NCBI GenBank assembly: GCA_022577435.1
Contig: JAKOON010000027.1
Location: 3,804,122-3,868,121 of the forward strand
Reading direction: 5' to 3'
Length of the DNA stretch: 64,000 nt
Source: Embiotoca jacksoni
Lineage: Eukaryota > Chordata > Actinopteri > Embiotocidae
This document shows, piece by piece, positions 13,172 through 26,429 of this stretch (the stretch's first letter is position 1; each line of letters begins with the position of its first letter). The position numbers and the translations under genes are program-made. Under the pieces are notes generated by a model. That model saw nothing but the letters and a program-made list of their open reading frames with translations. It searched no databases and was not told where the DNA came from.

Positions 13172-13814
13172 AATGACCACGAAACTTCAGTGCAGCTGAT
13201 TTTTTTTTAATTTTTTTTACTGGGCACTTAGGATGTTAGGTTATAACGGGGCTGCCTGAGACACTGTGATAGTGAAAGTCCTGCATGAACACGTTGGGAT
13301 CTGTCAAGTGGGTGTGGCGCGTCGATTCAGCGGAGATGATTCACTCCTCCCTACTTCCGGCTTTGCGTAAATCCCCAAACAAACCGACACATTTATGAAG
13401 AGAAGTAAAACAAAAAAAAAAAAACCCACTAAAAAAAACCAAAAACCCCTGAGGTTTTGACTTTTATGTCAGACTCGGATATGATGTAGTGTTCATAATT
13501 TTTTTTTTTTCTGTAAAAGCGTGACATTTATTTGATTGAAAACAACTTTTATTGTTTTAGGGCGTGATGTTTGTCATTATTTACATTTCTCAAATAAGCT
13601 TAGTTTTTAGGAAGATACCAAAATACACAAGCAACTCACCTGCTTTTCTATGTACATTTTGTATATTCAGACCTCTATTTTCTGTTGAATATTTTTGAAA
13701 TATTTCTCTGGGCAAAATTTATTTTTCTCTTCGTCAGCCGTAAATCTGAAAAATATATACCTAAAAAAAAAAAAAAAAAAAAAAAAATATGCGTAATAAA
13801 CAACGAAGGTCATA
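12935..13814. other. Spacer between mtnap1 5' end and gna13 3' end
   Basis: AT-rich, no gene seen. It holds a (TAAA)n tract at 13137-13173, several A or T runs near 13200, 13410 and 13500, and a 25-A run at 13763-13787. The mtnap1 promoter should lie in its left part. Confidence 0.6.
13137..13173. repeat. (TAAA)n microsatellite
   Basis: About nine TAAA copies in a row in the mtnap1-gna13 spacer. Confidence 0.9.
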
Positions 13815-15987
13815 CTATCATTAGAAAAGTGTATTTTATTGATAGGGTTAGAGTGGCACGAGACTTGACATGAGAATGAATTTCCAAAAGGTGATGAAAC
13901 AAATTACACAAAAAAATACATCTACATCGAAAGGTCATCTTCATCGGAAAAGCAGTGATTTGAAAAACATTCAGAGTGGGGGGCGGGGGGGGGAAACGCC
14001 AATTCTACAACCATTTACATATAAAAGGAGATAAACCTGAATATTATTTACATAGCAACAGATTACAGTATTTACAAAGCCAGGAGTGGAAGCGGACTGG
14101 AAGAAAACTGAAGCTCTCGTGAGCTTCATGTTTGGAGAAAAGAAAAAAAACAAAAAAACTGCAGCCTGTCGGTGTGAACAGTCTTGACAAAGTGTGGCGT
14201 GATTTGGAGGCGAAACAGAGATTTTAACAGTGCCTGGAAATTGTCCTCTCAACAAAGGCCGGCCCCGAACAGAATACAGTCGCTGACAAAAGTATTCAAC
14301 TCCGGTAGCTTTCTTTTTGTCACATTTTGTTCTACAAATTCAAAATGTACTTTAGAGGGAAATCCAAAAACAACATAAAAAAAAAAAGAAATGTTGAAGA
14401 GTTTTTCAGAAATGCTTGGAGTCACAACTCGGTGCCGGTGCAGATAATCCTCACATGACGAGTTACATCTCACCACAGCAACGCTGGTTACAGTATATTC
14501 AAAACAATCTAGAGCAAATCTCTGTACATTTATTAACAGACATTCATGATTCGGGCAAGCAGGGGAGGTCTGTCCCTTTACGAGGCATCTAATCAGAGAT
14601 GAAAACAAAGAAAGAGAGAGAGAGAGGGGGATTCTGGGTAAACGGCAGGGAGTCAAAGCCAGGAGGATGCAGAACTGGAACACCACCCAGCTAACGGTAT
14701 GGAGGACTGACTGAGTCTGACACCACTCTGCCACCCAGAGAGAAAACAGAATATTCAGTTAGTTCACCAACAATTACATCAGCATTAACACCGGTTTTGA
14801 TTCAACCCTGAGAAAACAGTGGACTGCATGTTCACTTACTGGCACACCCGCCCAACGCGCCACCGAAGGTAATCTGCTTTACCCTCCAAACGACAGAAGA
14901 CAAAAGGGACAACTCGCACCTTAATTATCCGATTAAAGAAGCTGAGATTGAGTTGAATTCTACGGAGGGCGTTCGAACAGTGATTAGGTTTTTAGGAAAT
15001 GACGCAGGAAAGGCGTCGTAGGTTCAGTCTTGCGGTTCGTGGCCTCTTTTAGCAGTTTTTTCACCCCACAAACGAGGTGCCAGTGCTGGAGCCGGATTAC
15101 ACGTCGCGTCTTATAACCGTTCAACGCGCTCGACGGCCCCTTCGGCCGGTAACTCGTCCCGGCACCTTAAACCTGCTGATCTCAGGGGAAAAGTGTTGAC
15201 TGGGATGATGAGAGGGAAGAAGAAAAAACAACAACAACAACAACAACAAATGTGCAGCCTTCAGATCTTTAGCAGGTTGACAAACCTTCCTCAAGAGCAG
15301 CGAGGCTTTGAAATAACGTTGCAACAGGAACGAAGGGGTGAATTTGGACTTACTGAATTCAGTGCTTGGACACGGGTTTGGCAAATCAACGCCGGCACAG
15401 AAAATCTCGGTACAGTTTGACTGTCTAACTCTTCGTTATATGTTTTCGAACAAAGATTTTTTTTTATTTTTTTTTTCCGCCGTGGATATTTCTCGATTAG
15501 AAACCATACGTCTGGTTTTGTAAAGAGTTTTGCTGACTTCCACTGGCGCCAGCACCGGCACCTTGTGAGTTGAAAAGCCCCCCCCCCCCCTCCCTCCCTC
15601 CCCCCGCCCCACCCACCTAACCTCCCCCCCCCCCCACCGCCCACCGCCACCAGTCACGGCAGAGCTCAGGACAGAGGAGAGAGAGTCCCAGGATGAAGCA
15701 GCCGGGATCAGATGTTGTCCAAGATCCAGACCAGTCTCTTGTCTTTCTATAATGCCACAGTCTGCCCAGCTGACTCGCTCTCCGCTCAAATCCTGAACTA
15801 GCAAAAGAGGGCCGACTCTTCAAAGAGGACAGTAAAAACTAATATAAAAATGTCTGACGTGGAACGCTGGCGTCTATCCGATTCTTCTGAGGCGGGTCTC
15901 TCCCGAGTCCTCTTCAGGAGCGACGGGGGTGGTTCGTCCCCATTCGGGTCCTCTATTTTTTTTTTTTCTTTCACAGGTTGCCAGGGG
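13815..15987 (-). other. gna13: Probable gna13 3' UTR
   Basis: No coding frame of substance on either strand. A minus-strand poly(A) signal (AATAAA) lies at 13835-13840, about 2.15 kb past the gna13 stop, followed by AT-rich sequence and an oligo(A/T) run. The stretch also holds (CAA)n at 15227-15249 and a C-rich tract at 15579-15652. The 3' end is inferred from the signal and the lack of other genes; transcript data would decide. Confidence 0.5.
15579..15652. repeat. C-rich low-complexity tract
   Basis: Almost pure C with single T, A or G interruptions for ~74 bp. On the gna13 transcript strand it is G-rich with several runs of four or more G, a possible G-quadruplex in the 3' UTR. Confidence 0.8.
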
Positions 15988-17733
15988 TCATTGGAGCATG
16001 AGCTGCTTGAGGTTGTCGTGGAGGATGGTGTCCTTGACGTCCCGGAACACCAGCCTGATGTTCTCCGTGTTGATGGCCGTGGTGAAGTGGTGGTAGAGGG
16101 GCTTCTGGGTGGCGTCTCGTCTCTTGGTCCGGAAGCACTCCACCATGAAGGCCTGGACGTCCGGCAGGCTGTGCTCCTGCCCGGTGTAGTCGGAGAAGTA
16201 GTCCTTGAGCGGAACATTTTTCACCTTCTCCTCCAGCAGGTCCGTCTTGTTGAGGAAGAGGATGATCGACACGTTGACGAAGACGCGGTTGTTGACGATG
16301 GTCTCGAAGATGTTGAGCGATTCGCGGAGCCGGTTGGTCTGCCGGTCCTCCATCAGCACCTGGAAAACACGACGGAGATTCAGTTTGGCTTTAACGTGAA
16401 TTAGCTAAACCATGCTAGTTGGGGTTAGCCTGAAAAAAGAAAGCAGCTCATGTAGGAAGCGTTGTTGTTTTGGTGCACACGACTTGTTAAACCAGAGCTG
16501 GAAGAGCCTCTCGTGTTGTAGAAACGTCCTCCGTCGGGTCGGTGAGCTGCCGATTGAAAGCCTTGAGTCTTATTTGTATAGTTTAGAGCCAAAAAGTCAC
16601 CGCACTTGGATGAGCTGGGGCTCTGACCCAATCTCCACGGACACGACGCCCCGCCCACCCACAGCAGAAACCTGACTGCACCACAGGCCTGTCAATCAAA
16701 CGGACACGCCCACCCCGAAACGGGCCACTTTTTGAGAACAAAACTAAGAAGGACTGACTTTAGAGAAGGATGCCACGTTGTACAGAAATTGTACCAAACC
16801 ACGAGCATCGTACATCCTTCCTGTCGGCCGAAGGGCTGTCGTTACGTAGATCATTCACATAAAAAGATACGAGTACAATTTTGTGGTGTTTTTTTTTCCT
16901 TTTTCGTAGAATAGTGAAGATAACGAGCAAACAAAAGACAGACTGAATAAAACGGGAGACAATGTAAAGTCTTAACGACGTTACCAGCACGCCCTCTGAA
17001 TATTAAAAGAACATTTTAGAGTCACTTACAAAGCTTCAGTTTTGTATGCGAGTTATTAATTTTCATTAGAGGAAGTCTCACGTGCTGGAGTGAGAACCAG
17101 CAACCACAACTTCTCAAAATTCAGCGACCGTTATCGAACTGATTAACGTACCACTCGTCTGCCTGTCTGAAGTGTGTGTGTTCGCTCTACGGGAGGAAAA
17201 GACGAGTGCGTGACCTCACCTGGTCGTATTCAGAGGAGGAGACGAGGAAGAGGATGGAGGTGACGGAGTCGAAGCACTCGAACCAGCGCCTCCGCTCCGA
17301 CCGCTGCCCCCCCCACGTCCACCATCTTAAAGGGGACGTTCTTGATGTCGAAGTCATACTCGTGGATGCCCTTGGTGGGTTTACGAGCCAGCAGGATGTC
17401 CTGCTGAGTGGGAAGATAATCCTGCGGGAGGGATGTGAAAGACGCAAAAAAAACAACAACAACACGTGAACACGAGAGAGAATAAAGTTTGTCCGCTTCG
17501 GAGTCCGTTTACGCTGAAATTCAAAACCCCGCGCTTAAAAAAAAAAAAAAACGACAACCCAGGAATCAAGTCCGACATCGAGTTTGTCTTTACAGAAACA
17601 TTACTGCAGAGTTTCAGATCTTTTGTGTCGAACTGTTTTTGTACTAGAAGGTAAACACGGACAATGTGTTACTTGCGGTAACGTTTCATACAAAACCAGG
17701 AAGCAGTTGGATCTTAAACGAAAGAAAAATGTC

Positions 17734-17770
<37 letters not shown>

Positions 17771-18985
17771 TAAGACGACACATTTAGGAGCTTCACGGGA
17801 ATCACAATGTAACTTTACAAAGAAACAGGTCTTTAAATATTCACAGATGTGATTTTGTACTGACGTCAATGAGGAAAAATAAAGTGTTAAATATCCTTCC
17901 GCCATTCGTATCAAAAGGGTTTAATAACATGCGAGGGCACGTCGCAAAAAAATTGTTTTAAATATGCTGTATATTATTTGGTGTATACGTTAAGACGATT
18001 TATCAACATCAGAATATTTTTGCTTCCTAATATCAGCATCAATCAGGCTCCAGCGTCTGTGGCTCCCAATATAAATGACAATACAGAGTATTTGAAGGAG
18101 GTTATCAATTATGACCGTTATAAAAGGTGCAAATTAATTCAATTATATTCGAGTAATGAATGATGATTGCCGTTGTAATGAACTGCATTATATTGAGTGA
18201 TGCATCTAATATAACGTAATGCGTTTTGTATTGAATGTAGTTTGTATTGTGTTGATTTGCAATAAATTATACAGGTTTATATTATAAATTATATTTATAT
18301 TTAATTTCCCGGCTGCTATTGCCAGTTTTTTGGGGGTTTTTTGATCAGCTGTAGGACGCTTCTTTGACAAAACGTTGGCATCACCTCTGGTGAGCAACCG
18401 TCTCCGTCGGCTGTCGTCTAACTTTTTTTTTTTTGAATTGTCCAGACATGTTGCAATATGAACTATAACATGGAGATGTGTGATTATAACAATAATGAGT
18501 GCAGGCAGAAACAACTTACCGGCTCGCTGAGCTTATCCAGATTATCCAAGAAATACTTCACTGACTCACCCTGCGACAGGACAGAGGAGGAATTTCTGTT
18601 AATTCTGCACAATTAATTAGCTTCTGTCACGGTCTGCATGCATCACACATGTGCCGCTTGCTTTTATGACATACAACACAATGCATGTGTTGCTCTGGCG
18701 TAAAAGCACGAAGCTGGCAGGGGAGAAACGCTCTATTTAGCTGCCACACACTACACACACACAGGTAATCGGTTCGTTTTCGCTTTAAAACGGTGAGTTT
18801 CTGAGGACTCCGGGCAGGATGCAAATAATTTTGACAGTGCAGCAGCGTGTCTTTGATGTACGCAGAAGTGTGGCTCCGTCTTCATGTGTGGGAGCGTCTT
18901 TTTTCTCTTTTTCTAGACCGTTCTGATGCCGCTTCTGTGCAAGTCCAGACACGGGGCTGCCACCACTGACATGCATTCCTTCATC

Positions 18986-19021
<36 letters not shown>

Positions 19022-22000
19022 TGTGTGTGTGTCCTGCACTCAACATAACCCCCCCCCCCGAAAAAAAAGAAGAAGCAAAGCTGATTTTTCCTATCATCAT
19101 CCTTCCTGTGACCCACAGTGTCTCCGCTGCAACACACCACACCTTTACAAGGGGATTATTTTGCATCTGTTTTGCATTAATGATACAATAAGCCAACACC
19201 CAAATTCAAATTGCACCAATAGTAGTCGCCGGGTTCATGCGTCTGTGTGCTCGGAGCAGCCATTCCCGTCACTGTAAAGCTTCTGTTCTCGCCTTTTTGA
19301 TCTTTAAAAAAAACTAACCAGACCTGAAAAACCTGCGAGTGCGAGTGTGCGCACGGCTAAGATCACACAAGGGAGGGGTAGAGTGGTGTGGCGCTTCACT
19401 AAAAGAAAGAGGAGCTACTTTTCTTCTTTTTTTTTTATTCTGTCTCTGATTAAAAAAGCTCAAATCTGAGGGAAATGGTGGTTTTGAAATCGTTTAAAAA
19501 AAAAAAAAAATCTGTTCCATATAAAAAAAAAAAAAAAAAAGGAGAAGAGAAACCAGAAGAGCAATCACTCTGAGTTCTTTGCTCATTATAAGGCATGACA
19601 ACGCCAGCAGTTTAAATGAGTATGGTGTAAAAGCAAAATTGAAACACGAGAATCACTGATGTCATTATGACACCTCGATTCAGGAAGTTGTGACTGAACA
19701 TTTTGATATGTTCTGCTATCTCAGAAAGGAAACAAATCTCAGGTGAGAAGACACCGAATGTTGTTGTTTGTAGATTTTAAAAAGACAACACACTTGATGG
19801 GACTATAGAAAGCGGGAGAGGTCATATTCAGTCTGTACATATGTTTTTTTTTTTATGATAATTACAAAGCAGGCCTGAAGGCACGACTGAGCTGTGATGC
19901 AAATACTTAAAAGGGCAAAACACAACAGCTTTTATCTGCTGGCAGAGAAACCGACCGGTCCTCAATAACAAGAGGAGGGAAAACTGATCTTCAATCCCAT
20001 TTAGACTTTATATTAAAGGTTTTAGACACCAAATACACCTGCAATTAATAATCATTTTCATCAGCGATTAATTTGCTGATTATGTTTTTGTTTTTTTAAT
20101 GGGTTGGGGAATGCACATCAGAATTTCTTTAAACCCAAAGTATAATCCAAACCCCAAAATATTAGGTTTAATTTAATTTAAGACAATGCATATTCACATT
20201 TGAGCAGCTGGAACCACAAAGTGTCGAACAAATAAGGAAATCATTGGTGATTCATTTTCTGTCAATAATTGTTTCAGCTGTGCACTAATCTGTCATTTTT
20301 AGCCCACAAAGATAAAAGATAATAAAAAAAATTTAAAAAAAATGCACGCTTGTGAACACGTGATTGAAAGGTTGCAATATATATATTTTTTATCTATAAA
20401 ATATCTAACTGAATATAAAATGTCTCAAGAGCCTGAAAAAAGAGAGAAAAGCAGCAAATTCACTTGTGAGAGGCTCAAACTAACAAATACTTTACTGCAG
20501 TTTCGCTTTGAAAATATCTTGTTATTATCTCATGTCAAAGGTTCAAATTCATCCACTTTGTTTGTATTGTAAGTTGTTGATGTTTGGATAGTTGATTGTT
20601 TATTTTGTGTTTCTGCAGGTTTGAAAATGTGTAAATATGTTTAAATGAATTATCAGTTAACACCCCTGATGACAAATTCAAAGTGGTGTAGTCCATATAG
20701 ACACTATATATTAATAAATTCATATGTTCCAGCTTCTAATGCTGCAAATCTGATGTTTTCTTGTTTTCTATGATAATAAATGTGATATTTTTTTGAGGTT
20801 TTGGTTAACTAAACAAGCACTTTCCCCCCCCTGATACTTTTTAACCCGAATACATGAAAATAATACTTGCAGTCATACATACATGGAAAAATATCTGTGT
20901 GTGTGTCTTTGCACTGGTGTAACTCGAGGTGTGTGACACTCTTAAGTGTTTGTGAGCAAATAACGCTGAGTGGGAGAATCTGGGCTCTGTTTGTGAGCAT
21001 AAAGCTGTTTAACTACAGCTCAACATTCCTGCTCTGATCACTCTTATTCCCCTTTTCTTGTCTGCGAAACCAGTTCACACCGACAAGCTGGTGAGGGGAC
21101 CAACAAAACGCCATTGAGAGCGGTTCAGTCTTACGCAACTGACAGGCAAATTGTAATTTCTCTTGCTTTTGTCTTATTGCCGAGAGACACGTGGAGAAGT
21201 GTGTCCCTCAGTGGGATACGGGGGGGAGGGGTGGGGGGCCCTCAACAACAGGTTTCACCACATGAAACTACAAGGCAGGGAAATAAGTCAACTTTGAAAA
21301 TGGCAGCAGGTTGTAAAAGTAAAAAAAAAAAACCAAAAACCAAAAACCAAAAATGACAAAATAAGAGATCGGAAAAGGTAATCGGGGGAGGACGTGAACA
21401 GCTCTACCGACCACAGCTGCTGTTCTGAGGTAAATGTTACAGCATTAAAAACACACATGCTGACAGCTAAGATATGAGGAGTGGCGGGAGGTGTAAACAG
21501 GAAGCTGCCTCGATCACATGGCGCTCGCTCTGTCTCTGTGGAGACACTCGAATCAGAGTTGAAGATACAGCGGGAGAGAAGAGAAAAAAATAAATAAACA
21601 AAAAATAAAAAAAGGAGGACGAATTCAAGATCGGTTTCACTTTCTGTTTTCAGAGCCTCTTTCGACTCTTGGTGTAAAAACCCCCCAAAAAAACTCGTAC
21701 TGGATGTGGAGAACGAAAACGTTCGGGTCGATGTGAGCTGCTCGTCAATCTGGGCCACCGCGATATCTGCGTGCAAGGTTATTCATATATGTGTGTGTGT
21801 GTGTGTGTGTGCGCATCGACCTACCAGCTGAAACTCCCTGCGACGATCGTAGGCGTTCTGTATGCCCAAGTCCGCCCACAGAGCTTTAATGGCGGGCATG
21901 TACCGCAAGAAGACGGACGTCTCCAGCTGCCCGCTGGCCATCTTCGCCGACCGCGTGTCGAACGCCATCAGGCTGTCGCCGTGCTGCTGGTTGTCCGGGT

Positions 22001-23597
22001 CGCCCCACGGGATGTGCAGCTTCTCCCGCGCGTCCACCAGCACACGTACGCCTGAAGAGGAAGCGAGGAGATATGAAAAACACACAAAATCCGAAACAAA
22101 AAAAAAAAGGTGCAATACGTGCGACTTTTAGTTTAAAACGGTGAAAAAAAAAAACAAAAAAAAAAACTTCACACTGAATGTGATGACAACAGTTTTGACA
22201 TTATGTCTCGTGGTGCAGAGACATCTACTGAAGTTTAGCGTGCCCCGGCCCCGGCCGTGTCTTCTTCGTAATACCACCCTTCGCCACATGAGGCGATAGC
22301 GAGTTGCTGTATCAGATCAGCCTCCAACAGGAGAGAAAGAAGAAGTAGAGAGTTTTAACCTCTTGTTAGAATGAATGAACCGTAAACAACAATGGCTTCA
22401 ACGCCTGCAAAAATTAAAAAAAAAAAAGAAACCTAAAGAATTTGAAATCGGTGTCGCTTTCCGCCGCTGCAGACGGCTCCGGGTCGGGTACAGGAATTAC
22501 GTTTGATGCTCGTCGGCAGCTGTTAATAACGACGGGGCAAGAAAACTTTAAATCTAACCACGTGACCTGAACGTTTGGTTTAGGCGTGAGAGTATTACGG
22601 CTCTCAGATTTCAGCGTAATACCGAACTGAGCCTCACTGTCGTCCTCTAATGGACGAAGTGGTACTACAAGACGGGATTTATGCGTATTGCACCTTTAAG
22701 CAATATCCCACAACTTGCTATAAATTGGGAGGTTCATTTCCAAACGATTTCTGACGTCACAGACATGTGCAGAGGATGGACGGATACAGCAACATCTGAA
22801 CGTGCAAATAATTAAAATTAATAGTTTTAGAGCTAGATTTTAACACATTTTGTGACTATTAAAAGGATTAATCTCTGTTTCGGCTTAAAGGGATTATTAT
22901 TTTTTTTTGGACCTTTGATAATATTCAGTAAAATGTCCCCTTGTTGTTTAAGTGAGTGGACAAACAGGAACACCTTACAACATAATGCCCCGGTGGGTTT
23001 ACCCTCCATTAGCTTTCGTCCATAGCTTAGTGGTCGAGCAACACGATGTGCCGATGGCTACTCGAAACCGCCGACTTGGTTATAGCCGCGATAAAAAACC
23101 CAAAATCGCGAAATTCGTGACGGTTACGCGCGAACGAAGTTTTAAACGGGATAATTCCGGTAGGACCGCGGTTCGGTCTGGGTGTGTACAACTGTTTATG
23201 TCCTTCTCCAGCCAGCGGAGCGCCCGCTTTCAACAGATGTGGAAACTTTCTCAGCCGATTTAAAAGCGCCCTTTTCTGTCGCTTTAACGCTTAAAGAAAG
23301 CGTCGGTGGTTTACCTTTGATAACGTTGCTGTAAATCGTGGACGTGAACTCCTCTCGGTCCCGCTGGTCGAAGTCCTGGCCGTGGATGATCCGCATTTGT
23401 TTGAGGAAAGTCGACTTGCCGCTCTCGCCAGCGCCGAGCAGCAGGATTTTCACCAGCCGTTTCACGTACGTTTTCTCCCGGGAGAGGCATCGGTCGATCT
23501 CCTTGGACTTTCGCAGCTGGTCCACCTCGCCGCTGTTGAGCAGGCAGACGGGCAGACAAACTTTTAACACGGATCTGGTCGGCAGGAAATCCGCCAT
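15988..23597 (-). CDS. gna13: Guanine nucleotide-binding protein G-alpha-13
   Basis: Minus-strand gene, coding exons 23315-23597, 21825-22051, 18520-18570, 17220-17421 and 15988-16359, all with GT/AG junctions. The start MADFLPTRSVLKVCLPVCLL keeps the two cysteines (14, 18) palmitoylated in Galpha13. Later motifs are P-loop GAGESGKS (55-62), switch I LLARKPTKGI, DVGGQR with catalytic Gln226, NKTD (291-294), FTTAINTENI, and the end LKQLMLQ. With one base removed from an 8-C run (17307-17314) the exons total 1134 nt, i.e. 377 aa, which is the human GNA13 length. Read literally, the frame breaks between VDV and GGQR, inside the most conserved loop, so an assembly homopolymer error is far likelier than a pseudogene. 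The protein is a membrane-bound GTPase that couples receptors to RhoGEFs. Which teleost paralog (a or b) this is cannot be told here. Confidence 0.95.
16615..16765. repeat. Dispersed repeat fragment in gna13 last intron
   Basis: The stretch around CAGGCCTGTCAATCAAACGG, followed by CACTTTTTGAGAACAAAACT and a GACTGACTTTAG block, matches parts of the longer repeats at 27855-28250 and 41895-42400. It is a partial, diverged copy. Confidence 0.65.
17734..17767. repeat. (ATA)n microsatellite
   Basis: About eleven ATA/TAA copies in a gna13 intron (between exons 3 and 4). Confidence 0.9.
18990..19032. repeat. (GT)n microsatellite
   Basis: About 20 GT copies with one CT interruption, in the large intron between gna13 exons 2 and 3. 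Confidence 0.95.
21791..21811. repeat. (CA)n beside gna13 exon 2 splice donor
   Basis: On the gna13 strand this is about ten CA copies starting ~13 nt after the first base of intron 2 (donor GTAGGTCG ending at 21824). Confidence 0.9.
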
Positions 23598-24506
23598 GTT
23601 CGCACAAACTTCATCGATGCTAATTTGACGCGCGTTCGCGGGGCGCGGGCACGCGACCAAGCCCCTTCCCTAAACTCAGGAAGTACAGCCGCCGACTGTT
23701 TAACGTTGCGGCGCTTCATGCGTTGCTGTTTACGTGACGGAGCCCACGCAAACCTGTCGTTTATGGTATATACGGGTATAGTTATAATACAATACAATCT
23801 ATATTTAAAGAGTTTAGTAATAATAATATAATATAATAAATCGAAACACTGACTGGAATCGGCTGGCGGCTCCATGTCGCCCTCTGCTGGTTAGGTTTGG
23901 TAACTTCATTTAAAAAAAAAAATCCCTGTTACAAAAGGCTGCGCTCTGATTGGTGGATTCCCGTCTCGCTTTGGGTTTGCTGCCTTCACAGGCTGTAGGA
24001 AATATGGGAATTTATACTTAACCGCTCTTCAAAAGATCAATAAAATGTGAAATACAGACGGTGAAGTCTTGATTTTAAAGACTAGACCTTCTTAAATTTT
24101 GTTGTCAATGTTTGGGGAATTTATGACGTGAAGACAACTGAGCGACTGTTTATTTTTGACGAATAAAATTGCAGAATCTGTCATTTTAGACTTATCGTGA
24201 TGATTTTTTTGTCATTCTTTTACATTGTGCCATTGCATTTGGTTGGTTTTAATTAAATCCCACGTGTCATACAAGTAATTTAAATATAACATCCACTCGA
24301 ATAATGAAAAATGTGAATCTAACATTACCATCCTTCCAAATAAGGCGCGTTGTGGAGGACATTTGAAGGCGGCATCGCCATCGATCATTGCACATGCCCC
24401 CAAGCATCCTCACACGACACGGGGCTCACAGTGACAGCAGCATTGCATGTGTGTGAGAGTGTGAAAGAGAGAGAGAGGGAGGGAAAGTGGAAAAGCATCA
24501 GACAAC
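23598..24506. promoter_or_regulatory. Shared gna13/rgs9 divergent intergenic region
   Basis: Only ~0.9 kb separates the gna13 ATG (minus, 23597) from the rgs9 ATG (plus, 24507). The gna13-proximal 200 bp are CpG-rich (GCGCG, CGCGGGGCGCGGG) and look like a CpG-island promoter. The middle is AT-rich, and the rgs9-proximal part carries a GA-rich tract (24456-24493) just before the start. I see no TATA box of note and no third gene. Confidence 0.55.
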
Positions 24507-26362
24507 ATGACCATCAGAAACACTCTCCTGGATCATGGACAGAGATTCCGACCACGGATGGCTTGTCTCAAAAAGGTAGGCTATTCTCTTACACGAGAGA
24601 TGATGTAAATCACAGCTGTGCTCGGGCTTATAAAGCGTACCTATAGACGCACCAAGAGATCGGTCACTTATATGAGATCTCCAATACAAGGCTTGGGCTG
24701 CAGTGGTCTGCTGTTGCCTCACAAACCCTGTTTTGTTTTTGCATTTGTTCATGAATTACATTAGCCTCTAAAAAAAAAATAAAAAAAAAATAAAGGTATT
24801 CTCTACAGGTCTTTAAGGGAATCCTAGTTTCCTGGTGCTTTTAGCAGATTGATTTCTGAATAATGGACTTTTTTTTTTTTAACACAACAAAGCCCACAGG
24901 GGGACTACTAAAAAAAACAACCCAAAAAAACCCTGAGGAACTCCCAACACATCTTAATTTTAGTGATAGGGTTATTTTTAATCACTGAAAAATGTCTTTT
25001 CAAAAGAATCAAACATTCAAAATACAGAAATCTGTAAATTAGATGTAATCTTGGTTTCTGTGCGCACTTTATCTGCTTGTCACATGAAGTGTTAGACTGT
25101 GTTTTGTCTCAACCTTTTCACATTGATAAGGTCGTTCAGTTTAATAAGCATTAAGCCTGGATCAGTAACAGAGCTTCCATCTACACTAACCAGCTGCTGC
25201 AAAGAAGTTAATCCAGGCACTGTGTATTGAACGCAGCAGCCCCGGTCCTGCAGGCCAGAGTGGGGGCTTGATCTCGCATTTGAAATTCATTCAAGAGCTG
25301 GATTTTTTTTTTTTTAAATAATTTAGCTGTTCAAATCAATACGTAAGTTCTTTCATGAGGAAAATGTTTTTGCGGTGTATTGATCCCAGATGCAGCGCTC
25401 ACAGTGTCCTGCTCTCCAAGGGGAATTCATCGCCAGGAGAACTTTGTGTTTTGGTTCATGAAAGCCCACTTTGGTTCAGGCTCAGCCTGGGGCTCATAGC
25501 CTCTCCAGGATGACTTCAAAGCACAAAGCCACTTCAAACGGGCCCGAGAGTCAGCGGCTGAACACTCCCCACCTCACAGACCGAATTAGTGAAGCGTACG
25601 ATTCCTTGCTTTCCCCGGTACGCACGTGAGTGGTGGGACCGGTGGGAGCTGTGGGATCAGATGATAAGATAACTGAAATAGTGTTTGAGGACAGTGACTC
25701 ATCGCAAGCTGCCCACACAAGCCAAACACAAGCCATGAGATCAGGGCAGAGAAACAGACCCCGTCATCTCACCTCCCTAATGCAGCGTTAAGAATTCAAA
25801 TAGCAACGCCGTCTTTGGACTGAAACGCTGAATAGTCATGTTGGGAGTGTTGAGTAATCACAATAACTGAATCATGCAGCATTTGTTTGATTGGAAATAT
25901 TAATTACAAGCTTTGATAGAGAGAGTTAATGTCCCAGGGTGAGTTTTCGTATCAAAGAAAGGCAATTTGATGCAGCTTTTTTACAGGCTTTCATTAAACA
26001 GTGATGCTGTGTATCCTCGAGATAACCATCACGATCATCCAATAAACAAATTGTTCTGGAGCAAATTTAATTCACAAAAATCCAGGATTTCCGGACGGTT
26101 CCCTTCATGCAGGCTGCACGCCCACACACACAACCTGTTGCCAAAACAACCTGTTGGCATGGTGACCTGTGCCCCCCCCCTCCTCTCTTCCTCCCCCTCT
26201 TCCACCAATCAAGTTGTTGAGGTAACCTCCTCTCACCCCTCATGATATTCCTCTGCAGGCGGAGAAGGTGGTGCTGGAGATGCAGGACCCCAGAACGGGA
26301 GTCAAGTCGCAGCCTCAGAGGCTGGTTATCACCATGATACCACATGCCATCACTGGTAAAGA

Positions 26363-26429
<67 letters not shown>

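Larger units (their letters stand above)
18571..21824 (-). other. gna13 intron 2, no further gene seen
   Basis: A 3.25-kb intron with a (GT)n tract, two adjacent A runs (19496-19541) and AT-rich sequence. Minus-strand frames such as 21288-21776 are low-complexity and show no domain. Confidence 0.7.

Noticed and set aside
15850..16404. 184-aa plus-strand frame
   Set aside because: It is antisense to gna13 exon 5, which has unmistakable Galpha sequence on the minus strand.
15988..23597. gna13 as a pseudogene
   Set aside because: Five exons with intact splice sites, full-length conservation and only one homopolymer indel, matched by a like fault in mtnap1, favour sequence error.
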